From positions 372,001-436,000 of the forward strand of contig NZ_WKKW01000001.1 in the NCBI RefSeq assembly GCF_009683175.1: a stretch of 64,000 nucleotides of DNA, in the 5' to 3' direction. This stretch comes from Bifidobacterium asteroides (GTDB taxonomy: Bacteria; Actinomycetota; Actinomycetes; Actinomycetales; Bifidobacteriaceae). How positions within the stretch are numbered: the first letter of the stretch is position 1; the number at the start of each line of letters is the position of its first letter. The notes below the pieces were generated by a model that had not been told where the DNA came from, did not search any database, and saw only the letters and a program-made list of their open reading frames with translations. Shown here piece after piece: positions 46,336-55,596 of the stretch. The position numbers were made by a program, and so were the translations under genes.

Positions 46336-47868
46336 TTACCGGAGGGAATCCAAAGCCGGATATAACCGTCGGAACCGGTTGTAACCAGCATCGTACACAT
46401 GGCGGTTTGCGTCGTCGGGTAAATAGACCCGTCCAACAAGGTTCGCTTCCACCAACTTTTCCAAGGCCTGCAGATCGGGCCGGGAAGACGAGCCGGTCTG
46501 CTTGCCAACAGAGACCAGCTCGGCCAAGGCCACTGCAGGCATGAGATGGGCATCATCAAGCACCTGAACGGGCGCGTCAAGGATATCCGCCAGCATCTGG
46601 CACCACTGGGGTTCACGTGCACCACCACCAATCAGAGTGACGCGTTCGATAGGCGTGCCCATCAGGTCAAGCCCCTGGCGAATCGAATAGGACACGCCTT
46701 CCAGCGCCGCTCGGGCAAGGTCGCAGGCCTCGGTCTCGGAAGAAATGCCGACATAGGCTCCACGGATCGAAGGATTCATCATCGGGAAGCGCTCCCCCAC
46801 CAGATAGGGCAGGCATGTCACACCGCGCGCTCCTGCCGGGCTGGATTCCAACAAGTGCCTCATGCGTCGATAGGGGTCGCCGTCGCCCTCGGTCGGACCG
46901 CCCCCTACAAAGACTCCGGCGGCCCAAGCATGCACGTTGCCGGCATTCAAGAAAGGCACCGTGTTGATGATGCTGTCTGTACCCAGATAGGCCAGATTGA
47001 CCATTCCAGGGCGGTCAGTTACAGCCCGGTCTGTCACTGTGGCGATCCACCCGGATGTGCCCAGGTTGATATTGAACTGACCAGGATGGAACACCCCGCC
47101 GGCCAAGGTGGACGCCCCAGCATCCCCCATACCCGCATAGACCGTGGTTCCCGGAGCAAACCCTGTGGCAGCGGACGCGCCCGACGTGCTGGTACCAACG
47201 CTTTCCCATGGCCAATGGAGTTCCGGGAAGATCGCGGCATCCACGCCTGCTGCCTCCAGGATGTCCCTTCTCCACGTTCGCGAGCGCAGATCCATGGCAC
47301 CTGCCGTCGAGCAGGCCGTCACATCGCCGCAGTAGACACCGGTCAGCCACCAAATCAGATAATCCTTGGCATCGATGAGTACATGGCGAACCCGCGCATA
47401 CCGGTGGGGCTGATGCCTGGACATCCACATCAGCTTGGCTACAGGTAGGGATCCATCGCACGGGTTCCCCACGTGGGCGCGGAAGGACTCAGCCCCATAG
47501 GCTTCAACCAGCTCGGCAGACTCCTCTTCGGCCCTGCCGTCCGCGTACAGGATCGCTGGTCCGACGGGCTGGCCCTGTGCATCCAGGGCGATCAGGTCCT
47601 GCATCTGCCCACTCATGATGATGCCGGTGACCTGGTCGCTCTTGAAGTGCTCGATGCTCCCCCCGGCCCTGGCCAAAAGGTCACGGGACACCTCGATGAA
47701 GGCCTGTAGCCAATCCTCGGGATTCTGCTCGATACGCCCGTCACCCGTGTCAATCGGCAGAAGACCGCTGGACGCGCATTCTCTTGCAGAGCCCTGGCCA
47801 TCCACAAGAACGGCCTTGACCTGCGTGGTCCCCACGTCGAATGCGGCTGTATAGGTCATACCGGTCAT
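46336..47868 (-). CDS. xylB: FGGY-family carbohydrate kinase, xylulokinase-like
   Basis: About 510 aa. N-terminal FDVGTTQVKAVLVD (phosphate loop), SGQMQDLIALD, YADGRAEEES, GMGDAGASTLAGG and INLGTSGW mark the FGGY fold. C-terminal TLIGGGAREPQWCQMLADI is the family signature for adenine binding. Xylulose is the likeliest substrate and would feed xylulose-5-phosphate into the bifid shunt; other pentuloses cannot be excluded. No isomerase or transporter is adjacent. ATG 47868 or 47859 is the start. Confidence 0.82.
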   Translation of the reverse strand: MTGMTYTAAFDVGTTQVKAVLVDGQGSARECASSGLLPIDTGDGRIEQNPEDWLQAFIEVSRDLLARAGGSIEHFKSDQVTGIIMSGQMQDLIALDAQGQPVGPAILYADGRAEEESAELVEAYGAESFRAHVGNPCDGSLPVAKLMWMSRHQPHRYARVRHVLIDAKDYLIWWLTGVYCGDVTACSTAGAMDLRSRTWRRDILEAAGVDAAIFPELHWPWESVGTSTSGASAATGFAPGTTVYAGMGDAGASTLAGGVFHPGQFNINLGTSGWIATVTDRAVTDRPGMVNLAYLGTDSIINTVPFLNAGNVHAWAAGVFVGGGPTEGDGDPYRRMRHLLESSPAGARGVTCLPYLVGERFPMMNPSIRGAYVGISSETEACDLARAALEGVSYSIRQGLDLMGTPIERVTLIGGGAREPQWCQMLADILDAPVQVLDDAHLMPAVALAELVSVGKQTGSSSRPDLQALEKLVEANLVGRVYLPDDANRHVYDAGYNRFRRLYPALDSLR

Positions 47869-47925
47869 ACTAGGCTTTCCCAGCCGCCCGGATACTGACA
47901 TGATCCCGTATGTGGACTGACGCAG

Positions 47926-48312
47926 TTACCCCTGGGCACCTGACCAGTCCACCACAGCTTCGACATTGTTCCCGTCCGGATCCAAGACGAAAGCCGAGTA
48001 GTACTTGGGATGATAATCGCGCAGCCCCGGAGCACCATTGTCACGGCCTCCGGCAGCGAGCGCCGCCCTGTGGAAGGCATCCACCGTTGCAGCATCGGCG
48101 GCCCTGAAGGCTATGTGGGTCACCGGTGAGCCAGTTCCTTCCTCGTACGGCGTCAGATAAAAGTCCGAGTGGGCCCCGTCATCCTCTGCACCGAACCCAA
48201 TGGTGGGCTCGTGGTGGGCCTTGGCCACGTACCCCAATGGCGCCAGGGCCTTGCTATAGAAATCGATGGAAGCCTGGATGTCACGGACCTTCAGCGTCAG
48301 ATGATCAATCAT
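47926..48312 (-). CDS. VOC (glyoxalase/bleomycin-resistance fold) family protein
   Basis: A 128-aa protein with two beta-alpha-beta-beta-beta units: MIDHLTLKVRDIQASIDFYSKALAPLGY, then PVTHIAFRAADAATVDAFHRAALAAGG and FVLDPDGNNVEAVVDW. Metal-ligand positions His3 and Glu near the C-terminus are present. Lyase, dioxygenase or binding roles are all possible. The upstream 30-codon extension is not VOC-like. It lies just behind the FGGY kinase on the same strand. Confidence 0.82.
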   Translation of the reverse strand: MIDHLTLKVRDIQASIDFYSKALAPLGYVAKAHHEPTIGFGAEDDGAHSDFYLTPYEEGTGSPVTHIAFRAADAATVDAFHRAALAAGGRDNGAPGLRDYHPKYYSAFVLDPDGNNVEAVVDWSGAQG

Positions 48313-48424
48313 GCCCGTAATTCTAGGTGAATCATCAAGCAACAATGGCAAACCGCCCAGAATTATCCTTCCCTCGTACCGCTCGATGCCGAGGATAACC
48401 AAGCGCAGACCTCAAGGCTGTGCT

Positions 48425-50446
48425 TCAGATGTACCGGCCGCCGGGCAGGTGCATGAAGTCCTCCACCTTGTTCCATTTGACCGGGTACCCTGCTCCGTGG
48501 GCGCAGAAGACCGAGTCAGGGGTGTTCTCCAGGTCGGACTCGGGGTCATAGCCGATGGAATCCACCACGGCATTTTGGTCCTGGCAGGGACGATACCCGT
48601 TGAAGACAAATGTCAGATGCCCGCAACCGTGGCTATAGGCACTGACCTCCATGGCATAATCACGCATCTGCGATACCGGTGCATCCCCCTCCAGCTCGAC
48701 AACATCCCCGTCTGCCTGTGGCTCCGCAAAGTTACCCTTCATCCGATAAATGTCTGACATGGCCCTGCCAAGATTCGCCTGGGGAACGGTGAGTCTGAAA
48801 TGGTACCAGGGCTCCAGCAGTATATTGCGGGCCTTCATCAGCCCCTGCCGGACGGCCCGGTATGTGGCCTGGCGAAAGTCCCCTCCTTCGGTGTGCTTGA
48901 TGTGCCCGCGGCCGTCCAGCAGGGTGATGCGCATATCGGTGATGGGCGACCCCGTCAGAACGCCCAGATGCTCCTTCTCCGCCAGGTGGGTCATGATAAG
49001 CCGCTGCCAGTTCCCGTCAAGGCGGTCCAAACTGCAGGTCGACGCGAAACTGAGGCCCCTGCCCGGCTCCGTGGGTTCGAGGAGCAGGTGGACTTCGGCG
49101 TAGTGGCGGAGGGGCTCAAAATGTCCAACTCCTTCGACGGGGGCCGCGATGGTCTCCCTGTATAGGATCCCGCCCTGGCTGAAGGAGACCTGCATGCCGA
49201 ACCGTCGATCCAGCTCCTCCTGAATCACCTCCAACTGAACCTGGCCCATGATACGCAGGTGAATCTCCTGGAGCCGTTCCTGCCAGACAACATGCAAGAG
49301 GGGATCCTCATCCTCCAGGATGCACAAGGCGCTCAACAGGCGGTGCGGGTCCACCCCTTCGGCCTCGACTGCATAGGACAACACCGGCTCCAGCACAGGA
49401 GTCAGATCCTTCCGCTCGCACCCAAGCCCCTGCCCCGGACGTGTCAGGTCAAGGCCGGTTGCTGCCACGATGCTTCCAGCCTGGGCGCAGTCCGTCAAGG
49501 TATAGGAAGCTCCCGAGTATACACGAAGCTGATCAACCGTCTCCCTGGTCTCAACGTGCCCGTTTTCCCCCATATCTCCGGCTGTCCCGTACGCCTTAAC
49601 AACGGAACCCGATGTCTTGCTGGATTCATCTCCATGACGGAGTTCGGTAGTCAAAGAGGATTTGACCGGCAGGTCGCCACCGGTCACCTTGAGCCAGGTC
49701 AACCTGGCACCCTTGTCATCATGCGATATTTTAAATACTCTTGCCCCGAACTGTTTGCCGTACACCGGCGAAAGGGTGTACCGCTCCAGCCCCTCCAGGA
49801 GGGCGTCGACCCCGTTCAGACGCAGGGCAGACCCAAGGAAGCATGGAAAGAGACGGCGGTCGGCAACCAACCTTGCCAGACTCTCATCCGATATACCCTC
49901 AGTCTTGAGGTACTCATCCATGACATCCGCATCAAGCAGGGCCACATCCTCCATATCGCCATGCTCGAGTCCACGGCTCAAATCGAAGCAACCCGGAGAC
50001 CAGCGTTGCTTGCAGCTTTGAAGGATGCGGGCGGCATCAGCACCAGGGGAATCCAACTTGTTGACGAAAATGAAAGTGGGTACCTCGTAGCGTGCCAGAA
50101 GCCGCCAAAGTGTATCGACATACCCTTCCAATCCAGCGGTTGCGTCGACGACCAGAAGAGCATAATCCAAGACCGACAGGACGCGCTCCATCTCGGCCGA
50201 GAAATCCACATGGCCGGGTGTATCGATGAGGGTCAGATCGACATCGTGGTAGGTCAGCCGGGCTGGCTTGGAGAAAATGGTGATGCCACGTTGACGCTCC
50301 AGATCGTTGGTGTCCAGAAAGGCATCGCCATGGTCCACCCTGCCCAGACGGCGAATTTCCCCGACCCGGTAGAGCATGGCCTCCGAGAGCGTGGTCTTGC
50401 CGGCATCGACATGTGCCAGCATCCCCACCACTATTTTCTTGACCAT
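48425..50446 (-). CDS. TetM/EF-G-like ribosome-binding GTPase, not a canonical resistance protein
   Basis: A 673-aa translational GTPase. G1 AHVDAGKTT, G2 RQRGITIF, G3 DTPGHVDF, G4 NKLD and G5 GSA give a complete G domain, and the EF-G-like domains II-V follow. It aligns with TetM/TetO. At the domain IV loop where TetM has YSPVSTPADFR, this protein has GHIKHTEGGDFR, so the Pro that displaces tetracycline is missing. The C-terminus (CQDQNAVVDSIGYDPESD...FCAHGAGYPV) differs as well. Probably a housekeeping or stress translation factor of unknown role. It lies 12 nt downstream of trmB. Confidence 0.8.
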   Translation of the reverse strand: MVKKIVVGMLAHVDAGKTTLSEAMLYRVGEIRRLGRVDHGDAFLDTNDLERQRGITIFSKPARLTYHDVDLTLIDTPGHVDFSAEMERVLSVLDYALLVVDATAGLEGYVDTLWRLLARYEVPTFIFVNKLDSPGADAARILQSCKQRWSPGCFDLSRGLEHGDMEDVALLDADVMDEYLKTEGISDESLARLVADRRLFPCFLGSALRLNGVDALLEGLERYTLSPVYGKQFGARVFKISHDDKGARLTWLKVTGGDLPVKSSLTTELRHGDESSKTSGSVVKAYGTAGDMGENGHVETRETVDQLRVYSGASYTLTDCAQAGSIVAATGLDLTRPGQGLGCERKDLTPVLEPVLSYAVEAEGVDPHRLLSALCILEDEDPLLHVVWQERLQEIHLRIMGQVQLEVIQEELDRRFGMQVSFSQGGILYRETIAAPVEGVGHFEPLRHYAEVHLLLEPTEPGRGLSFASTCSLDRLDGNWQRLIMTHLAEKEHLGVLTGSPITDMRITLLDGRGHIKHTEGGDFRQATYRAVRQGLMKARNILLEPWYHFRLTVPQANLGRAMSDIYRMKGNFAEPQADGDVVELEGDAPVSQMRDYAMEVSAYSHGCGHLTFVFNGYRPCQDQNAVVDSIGYDPESDLENTPDSVFCAHGAGYPVKWNKVEDFMHLPGGRYI

Positions 50447-50457
50447 CGAGGCCTCCC

Positions 50458-51303
50458 TCAGGCTTCACGTTTATGCGCATTCTGTGGTCGGTCTGCCGAA
50501 ACCTGATAAGTCAGGTCGTGAATGACCCGGCCGGCCTGAATCCCCTTGCGCTCAAAGTTGGTTACGATTCTGCCTTCGAACCGCTCCGACTCCATGAACA
50601 TGGTATGAGGCAGGGATTTGGCCTTATCAGCCGTCCCCTTGCCGACATGCTGAGTGGGCAGACTGACCGGCAGAGTGCCCAGGTTTTTGAATTTCGGATT
50701 GCCATCCATCACTTCATGCACATGCAGGGCGTAATCCTCGATGTCGGTTGCGATTCGCCAGATGCCGCCTGGTACCAAACACTTCGCCAGTTCTTCAGCC
50801 AGGGCCGGCTGGACAAGACGACGCTTGTGGTGCTTCATCTTGGGCCAGGGGTCGGGGAAGAAGGTCCAGACTTCCTTGATCAGTCCGGAATCCATCCGGG
50901 CCAAAAAATCTGGAGCGTTGACCTGGGCCAGCCGCAGATTATCAAGGTCGGATTTACCGGCCATCAGCATGGTATGGGCCAACCCCGGCTGATAGACTTC
51001 CAGTGCTAGGTAGTTCAGATCAGGATGCTCCCGCGCGCTGGCGACGACGTTCTCCCCCTGGCCGGATCCGATCTCGACGATCAGCGGCGCATCCCGTCCC
51101 CAGACCGACCTGATCATTGCTGCATCGCAACGCAGGTCCTCGGCTACCATCAACGAGCCCTCAGCCTGGCCCAAATCGAGCAGGTATCTGGAGGAATACT
51201 GAGCCCAAGCCCTCCCCAGCCGGCCGTTCAGCTTCTCGGACCGCCTCACATAGGAGACGATGGATCTCATGGGAGCCTTGCCCTGTTCTTCTGCACTCAT
51301 CAC
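50458..51303 (-). CDS. trmB: tRNA (guanine-N7-)-methyltransferase
   Basis: A 281-aa enzyme that methylates G46 in the variable loop of tRNAs. The SAM site [15 protein letters not shown], the conserved [12 protein letters not shown] and the [17 protein letters not shown] motif are all present. An N-terminal extension of ~55 residues ([20 protein letters not shown]) is usual in actinobacteria. The gene overlaps nothing and is followed by the TetM-like GTPase. Confidence 0.92.
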   Translation of the reverse strand: MMSAEEQGKAPMRSIVSYVRRSEKLNGRLGRAWAQYSSRYLLDLGQAEGSLMVAEDLRCDAAMIRSVWGRDAPLIVEIGSGQGENVVASAREHPDLNYLALEVYQPGLAHTMLMAGKSDLDNLRLAQVNAPDFLARMDSGLIKEVWTFFPDPWPKMKHHKRRLVQPALAEELAKCLVPGGIWRIATDIEDYALHVHEVMDGNPKFKNLGTLPVSLPTQHVGKGTADKAKSLPHTMFMESERFEGRIVTNFERKGIQAGRVIHDLTYQVSADRPQNAHKREA

Positions 51304-51336
51304 AGCTCATATATATCCTAGAAAGCGGATACGAGC

Positions 51337-51369
51337 GGGCACAACGGTCACATGTGCCCGTGATATACT
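51337..51369 (+). promoter_or_regulatory. galE promoter with operator-like palindrome
   Basis: TATACT (51364-51369) is a good -10, but the -35 is poor. An inverted repeat, GGGCAC-N11-GTGCCC (51337-51359), spans the -35 region, as expected for a regulated promoter. The predicted 5' UTR is about 75 nt. Confidence 0.5.
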
Positions 51370-51448
51370 CAATCTAGAACAAAAAACAACAAAAGATTGC
51401 AAAACCGAACAAGCTCTTTCGTCCGGTTTCGACAGGAAAGGCATGCAG

Positions 51449-52459
51449 ATGTCAGTTTTGGTTACAGGTGGCTGCGGATATATCGGCGCCCATGTGGTCC
51501 ACGCCCTGCAGGAGGCCGACAAGGAGGTCGTCGTGGTTGACGACCTCAGCTATGGCAAGCCCAGCCGGATAGGCAATGCCCGCCTTTATGGCGCCGATGT
51601 GTCCGCACCGGGCGCCGACCAGCGTCTGGCTGAGATCATCAAGGAGAACAAGGTCGACTCGGTCATCCATTTCGCTGCCCGCAAGCAGGTGGGCGAGTCC
51701 GTGGAGAAGCCCATCTGGTACTACCAGCAGAACCTGAACGGCATGATCAACGTGCTGTCGGCCATGGCAAAGACCGATGCCAAGAAGCTGGTCTTCTCCA
51801 GCTCGGCCGCAACCTATGGCGAGCCCCCGGTCGACGTGGTCCCCGAAGACGTGCAGCCCATGGTCCCCATCAACCCCTACGGCCAGACCAAGCTGGTCGG
51901 CGAATGGATGGCCCGGGCCTGCGAGCAGCCTTACGGCATCCGCTTCTGCGCCCTGCGGTACTTCAACGTGGCCGGCTGCGGACCAGTCAGCCTGGAGGAC
52001 CCGGCCGTCCTCAACCTGATCCCCATGCTCTTCGACAGGCTGCGGCAGGGCAAGGCACCCGCCATCTTCGGCGACGACTACCCCACCCCCGACGGCACCT
52101 GCGTGCGCGACTACATCCACGTCTCCGATCTGGCCGACGCCCACATCGCCGCCCTGGACTACCTGGACCGCGACCAGCGCCGCTACGACGCCTTCAACGT
52201 GGGCACCGGCCAGGGCACATCCGTTCGCCAGATCGTGGACGAGGTCAAGAAAGTGACCGGCCTGCCCTTCACCGAGGCCATCAAGCCCCGCCGGGCTGGC
52301 GACCCGCCGCACCTGATCGGCGACCCCACCCGGATCAACACCGAGATGGGCTGGCATGCCAAGTACGGCGTCGAGGAGATCGTCGAATCAGCCTGGAAGG
52401 CCTGGCAGGCCAACCCCGCCCACCACATCGACACGGATGGCTGGCAGCAGCAGGACTAG
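51449..52459 (+). CDS. galE: UDP-glucose 4-epimerase
   Basis: A 336-aa extended SDR. NAD site VTGGCGYIGAHVV, active-site Ser in FSSSAATYG and Tyr-x-x-x-Lys in NPYGQTK. It converts UDP-glucose and UDP-galactose for the Leloir and lacto-N-biose pathways and for surface glycans. The start ATG at 51449 (MSVLVTGG) has AGGAAAGG 7 nt before it; the ATG at 51443 lies too close. It stands alone, upstream of tRNA-Asp. Confidence 0.95.
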   Translation: MSVLVTGGCGYIGAHVVHALQEADKEVVVVDDLSYGKPSRIGNARLYGADVSAPGADQRLAEIIKENKVDSVIHFAARKQVGESVEKPIWYYQQNLNGMINVLSAMAKTDAKKLVFSSSAATYGEPPVDVVPEDVQPMVPINPYGQTKLVGEWMARACEQPYGIRFCALRYFNVAGCGPVSLEDPAVLNLIPMLFDRLRQGKAPAIFGDDYPTPDGTCVRDYIHVSDLADAHIAALDYLDRDQRRYDAFNVGTGQGTSVRQIVDEVKKVTGLPFTEAIKPRRAGDPPHLIGDPTRINTEMGWHAKYGVEEIVESAWKAWQANPAHHIDTDGWQQQD

Positions 52460-52477
52460 GCAGCGACGCGCCGGGGC

Positions 52478-52505
52478 TTGCATTCCTCCGGCGCTCATGT
52501 AAACT
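52478..52505 (+). promoter_or_regulatory. tRNA-Asp promoter
   Basis: TTGCAT (52478-52483), a 16-bp spacer, then TAAACT (52500-52505), 26 nt before the tRNA 5' end. Confidence 0.5.
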
Positions 52506-52531
52506 TTCCTCTTGGCTGTTCGAGCAGCCTC

Positions 52532-52605
52532 GGCTCCGTAGCTCAGTTGGTTAGAGCGCCGCCCTGTCACGGCGGAGGTCACCGGTTCAAGTCCGGCCGG
52601 AGTCG
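52532..52605 (+). tRNA. tRNA-Asp (anticodon GTC)
   Basis: Acceptor GGCTCCG/CGGAGTC with one G-U pair, D arm AGCTCAGTTGGTTAGAGC, anticodon loop CTGTCAC, T loop GGTTCAAGTCC and discriminator G. CCA not encoded. Confidence 0.93.
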
Positions 52606-52618
52606 CTGGGAATGGTCT

Positions 52619-52641
52619 GACCCGGTTTGTCCGGGTCTTTT
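52619..52641 (+). terminator. Hairpin with U-tract between tRNA-Asp and tRNA-Phe
   Basis: GACCCGG-TTTGT-CCGGGTC followed by TTTT. It may process or partly terminate the tRNA-Asp transcript. Confidence 0.65.
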
Positions 52642-52652
52642 CGACTGTTCAT

Positions 52653-52725
52653 GGCTCTGTAGCTCAGTTGGTAGAGCGAGCGACTGAAAATCGCTAGGTC
52701 AACGGTTCGATCCCGCTCGGAGCCA
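52653..52725 (+). tRNA. tRNA-Phe (anticodon GAA)
   Basis: Acceptor GGCTCTG/CGGAGCC, D arm AGCTCAGTTGGTAGAGC, anticodon loop CTGAAAA, T loop GGTTCGATCCC and discriminator A, with encoded CCA at 52726-52728. Confidence 0.94.
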
Positions 52726-52732
52726 CCAGCCA

Positions 52733-52770
52733 TTAAGCCCCTGAGATTCATAAGGAATCCAGGGGCTTAA
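52733..52770. terminator. Bidirectional terminator after tRNA-Phe
   Basis: TTAAGCCCCTG...CAGGGGCTTAA, 11-bp perfect, with an inner GATTC/GAATC pairing. It serves tRNA-Phe and the convergent phosphatase gene. Confidence 0.88.
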
Positions 52771-52794
52771 TTGATATTTGCACCCATCTATCGT

Positions 52795-53334
52795 TCAGGA
52801 CAGTTGACGGACCACCCAATCGACGATGTAAGGCGCAGTGTGCTCAATCTGATCGATGGCCACCTCGAACTCACGGGGGCCGCCATACCAGGGGTCCACC
52901 AGATCGATTTGACTCTCCCGGCCCGGCGCTGGCTTAGGCAAATCCGGGTCGAAGCCACGGTAGAGATGAACTGCAGATCGCTTGCCTGAGGGCAGCAGAC
53001 GCAACAGGGCGCGCATATGATCGACAGTCATGGGCAGCAGCAGGTCGGCGTCTTCGGCCTCCTCCCGGGTGATCCGGTGGGCGAAGTGGTCAGCAGGCAC
53101 CTCATAGCCCCGCTCGCGCAGCACCTTCTGGGCACGCCGATCTATGGGGTTGCCGAACTCCTCGTCGCTGACTCCGCTGGATTCCACCCTCACCCGGTCC
53201 TCGTCCAGTCCGCGATCTTGGAAGAACTTGCGCAGGATGACCTCAGCCATGGGTGACCGGCAGATGTTGCCGGTGCAGACGGTCATGACGTTGTAGGGAC
53301 CCCGTGAGGCCTTTCCTTCAGAATCCTGACCCAT
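52795..53334 (-). CDS. Low-molecular-weight protein tyrosine phosphatase
   Basis: A 179-aa protein with the P-loop CTGNICRS (Cys-x5-Arg) near residue 18 and the general-acid loop LVDPWYGG. Such enzymes often oppose tyrosine kinases that control polysaccharide export. The ATG overlaps the dfrA stop by one base (TGATG), so the two are translationally coupled. A 26-codon longer ORF upstream lies inside dfrA and is rejected. Confidence 0.9.
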   Translation of the reverse strand: MGQDSEGKASRGPYNVMTVCTGNICRSPMAEVILRKFFQDRGLDEDRVRVESSGVSDEEFGNPIDRRAQKVLRERGYEVPADHFAHRITREEAEDADLLLPMTVDHMRALLRLLPSGKRSAVHLYRGFDPDLPKPAPGRESQIDLVDPWYGGPREFEVAIDQIEHTAPYIVDWVVRQLS

Positions 53335-54002
53335 CAACGCACCTTCCCATAGGTGACGTACCGGAACCGCGGGATGGCAGCCGCCTGGTCTGGTTTGGCC
53401 GGGGTCATCCACCGGGTCTTATCACGCACATGCCAGAACCGCTTGTTGACCAACTCCTCCATATCGGGCACAAAGACGTCGGCCGGAGTCTGCAGGTCCA
53501 GGTCGGTCACGTAGGCCGCATCCGCCAACGGAAAGAAGGTGCTGAAGACCCCTGCCCCGCCGATGACCCATATTTCACTGCGATCCATCCCATCGTCGGG
53601 AATGGCCTCCTGCCTGGCCAACTCCAGAGCATCGTCGGCCGCAGATACCACGGTAGCGCCGGGTGCATGGAACCCTGGGTCGCTGGACAGGATGATGTTG
53701 TCCCTCTTGGGCAGGGGCCGCTCCCCCATGGACACCCAGGTCCGCCGCCCCATGATGACAGGATGGGATACGGTCAGCTCCTTGAAGTGCCGCATGTCCT
53801 CGCTCAAATGCCAAGGCAGGGCATTGTGGTAACCGATGGCGCCGCGCCGGCCGTCAGTGGCCCGCGCCTGCGCCCAGATCATATTCACCGATGAGCGATG
53901 GCCTATCTCTTCTTCCTGATGCCGCCATTCCTCATCGCCTAGAAGCCCGGCCTGACCGGGCTCGGGTTCGTGATAGCCGCTTCGACTATTGTCATGCTCC
54001 AT
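53334..54002 (-). CDS. folA: Dihydrofolate reductase
   Basis: A 222-aa protein. The DHFR core starts at about residue 40 (NMIWAQARATDGRRGAIGYHNALPWHLSEDMRHF, with Trp/Asp of the active site) and continues with VIMGRRTWVSMG and IWVIGGAGVFSTF. The extra ~38 N-terminal residues are hydrophilic and unusual. AGGAG lies 12 nt before the ATG, and no better internal start is seen. It reduces dihydrofolate made by the thyA product encoded just upstream. Confidence 0.92.
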   Translation of the reverse strand: MEHDNSRSGYHEPEPGQAGLLGDEEWRHQEEEIGHRSSVNMIWAQARATDGRRGAIGYHNALPWHLSEDMRHFKELTVSHPVIMGRRTWVSMGERPLPKRDNIILSSDPGFHAPGATVVSAADDALELARQEAIPDDGMDRSEIWVIGGAGVFSTFFPLADAAYVTDLDLQTPADVFVPDMEELVNKRFWHVRDKTRWMTPAKPDQAAAIPRFRYVTYGKVR

Positions 54003-54091
54003 CTGTTGCGTTCACTCCTCATAGTGAGTAGATATACGAGTACATTCTAATCTTCGGATCCGACGGTGCCCGTATTCGGCTCAGCGCAGCA

Positions 54092-54967
54092 TCAGACCGC
54101 CACGGGGGCCTTGATGGCGGGGTGGCATCGATAATCCACCACTTCGAAGTCCTCGTACTGATAGGAGAAGATTGAGTCGGCTTTGCGAATGCGCATGGTC
54201 GGATATGGATAGGGCTTGCGCGACAGCTGCTCCAGAACCTGCTCCACATGATTGTCGTATATGTGGCAGTCACCGCCGGTCCAGACAAACTCCCCAGGCT
54301 CAAGACCCGCCTGCTGGGCCATCATCAGGGTTAGCAGTGCATAGGATGCGATGTTGAAGGGCACCCCCAGGAACATGTCGCAGGAGCGCTGGTAGAGCTG
54401 GCAACTCAGCCTGCCGTCCGCCACATAGAACTGGAAGAGCGCATGACAGGGCGGCAGGGCCATGCTGTCAACCTGGGCTGGATTCCAAGCAGTGACGATC
54501 ATCCGACGGGAATCCGGGTGGGTGCGGATCAAATCCAGCACCTTGGCGATCTGGTCGATGGTGTGATGGGGGTCCTCTGGGGTCGGATCGGGCCAGCTAC
54601 GCCACTGAACACCGTAGACCGGGCCCAGATCCCCGGTCTCCGGGTCGGCCCACTCGTCCCAGATATGGACGCGGTTCTCCTGCAGCCAGCGCACATTCTG
54701 TGACCCTTTCAGGAACCAAAGCAGCTCGTAGGCGATGCCACGGAAGTAGACCTTTTTGGTGGTGATCAGCGGGAAGGAATGCGACAGGTCGAAGCGCATC
54801 TGTCGCCCGAACAGGGATATGGTCCCAGTTCCCGTCCTGTCGGACTTCAAAGTACCCTCGCGCAGGATGGTGCGCACCAGATCCTCATAGGGAGTTGGAA
54901 TGTCCGAGTCGGGACGCTCAGGGATACGTGTACGGATGCGTTGCAGTTCTTCGGAAGTCAAGGCCAT
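54092..54967 (-). CDS. thyA: Thymidylate synthase
   Basis: A 291-aa enzyme of the classical ThyA type. It methylates dUMP with methylene-THF and releases dihydrofolate. Landmarks: [52 protein letters not shown] with the catalytic Cys, and [20 protein letters not shown]. It heads the thyA-folA-phosphatase run on the minus strand. No Shine-Dalgarno is evident before the ATG. Confidence 0.95.
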   Translation of the reverse strand: MALTSEELQRIRTRIPERPDSDIPTPYEDLVRTILREGTLKSDRTGTGTISLFGRQMRFDLSHSFPLITTKKVYFRGIAYELLWFLKGSQNVRWLQENRVHIWDEWADPETGDLGPVYGVQWRSWPDPTPEDPHHTIDQIAKVLDLIRTHPDSRRMIVTAWNPAQVDSMALPPCHALFQFYVADGRLSCQLYQRSCDMFLGVPFNIASYALLTLMMAQQAGLEPGEFVWTGGDCHIYDNHVEQVLEQLSRKPYPYPTMRIRKADSIFSYQYEDFEVVDYRCHPAIKAPVAV

Positions 54968-55110
54968 GCGGCCATACTATCAAGTCCTCGGTCAGCTGAG
55001 CGCGCCCCTGTGACGAATCGCCAAGTCCGGGTTAGATTGGAGGAACAGGTCCGGCCACAGGGTCGGATCCGGATGACGCACCCGGCCGGGTGCCGGACAA
55101 GGAGGAACAG

Positions 55111-55524
55111 ATGGGCAAGAGACTTTGGGTCGAACGCGACGAAAACGGCACTTGGAACGCCTATGGCGACAACGGTGCCCACATCACCTTCGGCAAGGGC
55201 GAGGATCAGTTCAACCCCGGCGACCTGATGAAAATCGCTCTGGCCGCCTGTGGAGCCCTCTCCAGCCAATTCGCCGTGGAGAGCGCCCTAGGCAAGGGCA
55301 AGGGGGCGAAAATCGTGGTGGACGGCACCTATGATGCCGACGATGACGCCTACCTGAGCTTCGACGAGCAGGTGGACGTCGATGCCACTTCGGCCAGGCT
55401 GGCCCAGGATGATGCAGACAAGCTGGAGGAGCGGGTCCGCCGCCATATCGCCAAGTCCTGCACCGTGGCACACACCTATCAGCGGGAGACCCCGGTAAGG
55501 ATCTCCGTCAAGGTTCGCCACTGA
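55111..55524 (+). CDS. OsmC/Ohr-fold family protein
   Basis: A 137-aa protein. NPGDLMKIALAACGALSSQFAVESAL corresponds to the OsmC helix region; VRRHIAKSCTVAHTYQRETPVRISV holds the second conserved Cys. Peroxidatic OsmC proteins use two Cys, and here one lies in the AACG segment and one in KSCTV, so thiol peroxidase activity is plausible. AAGGAGG at 5-nt spacing fixes the start at MGKRLWVERD. Confidence 0.85.
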   Translation: MGKRLWVERDENGTWNAYGDNGAHITFGKGEDQFNPGDLMKIALAACGALSSQFAVESALGKGKGAKIVVDGTYDADDDAYLSFDEQVDVDATSARLAQDDADKLEERVRRHIAKSCTVAHTYQRETPVRISVKVRH

Positions 55525-55544
55525 TCCGACAGGACAAGAAGAGA

Positions 55545-55590
55545 GGAGCGGGGACCCCCAGGTTCATGGAACTTCCGGGGTCTCCGCTCC
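55545..55590. terminator. Bidirectional terminator between osmC-like and usp genes
   Basis: A 14-bp stem, GGAGCGGGGACCCC / GGGGTCTCCGCTCC, with one G-U pair, between convergent genes. Confidence 0.85.
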
Positions 55591-55596
55591 TTGCTC

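Noticed and set aside
48425-50446. Call as a tetracycline resistance determinant
   Set aside because: The domain IV loop and C-terminus differ from TetM/TetO at the residues needed for drug release.
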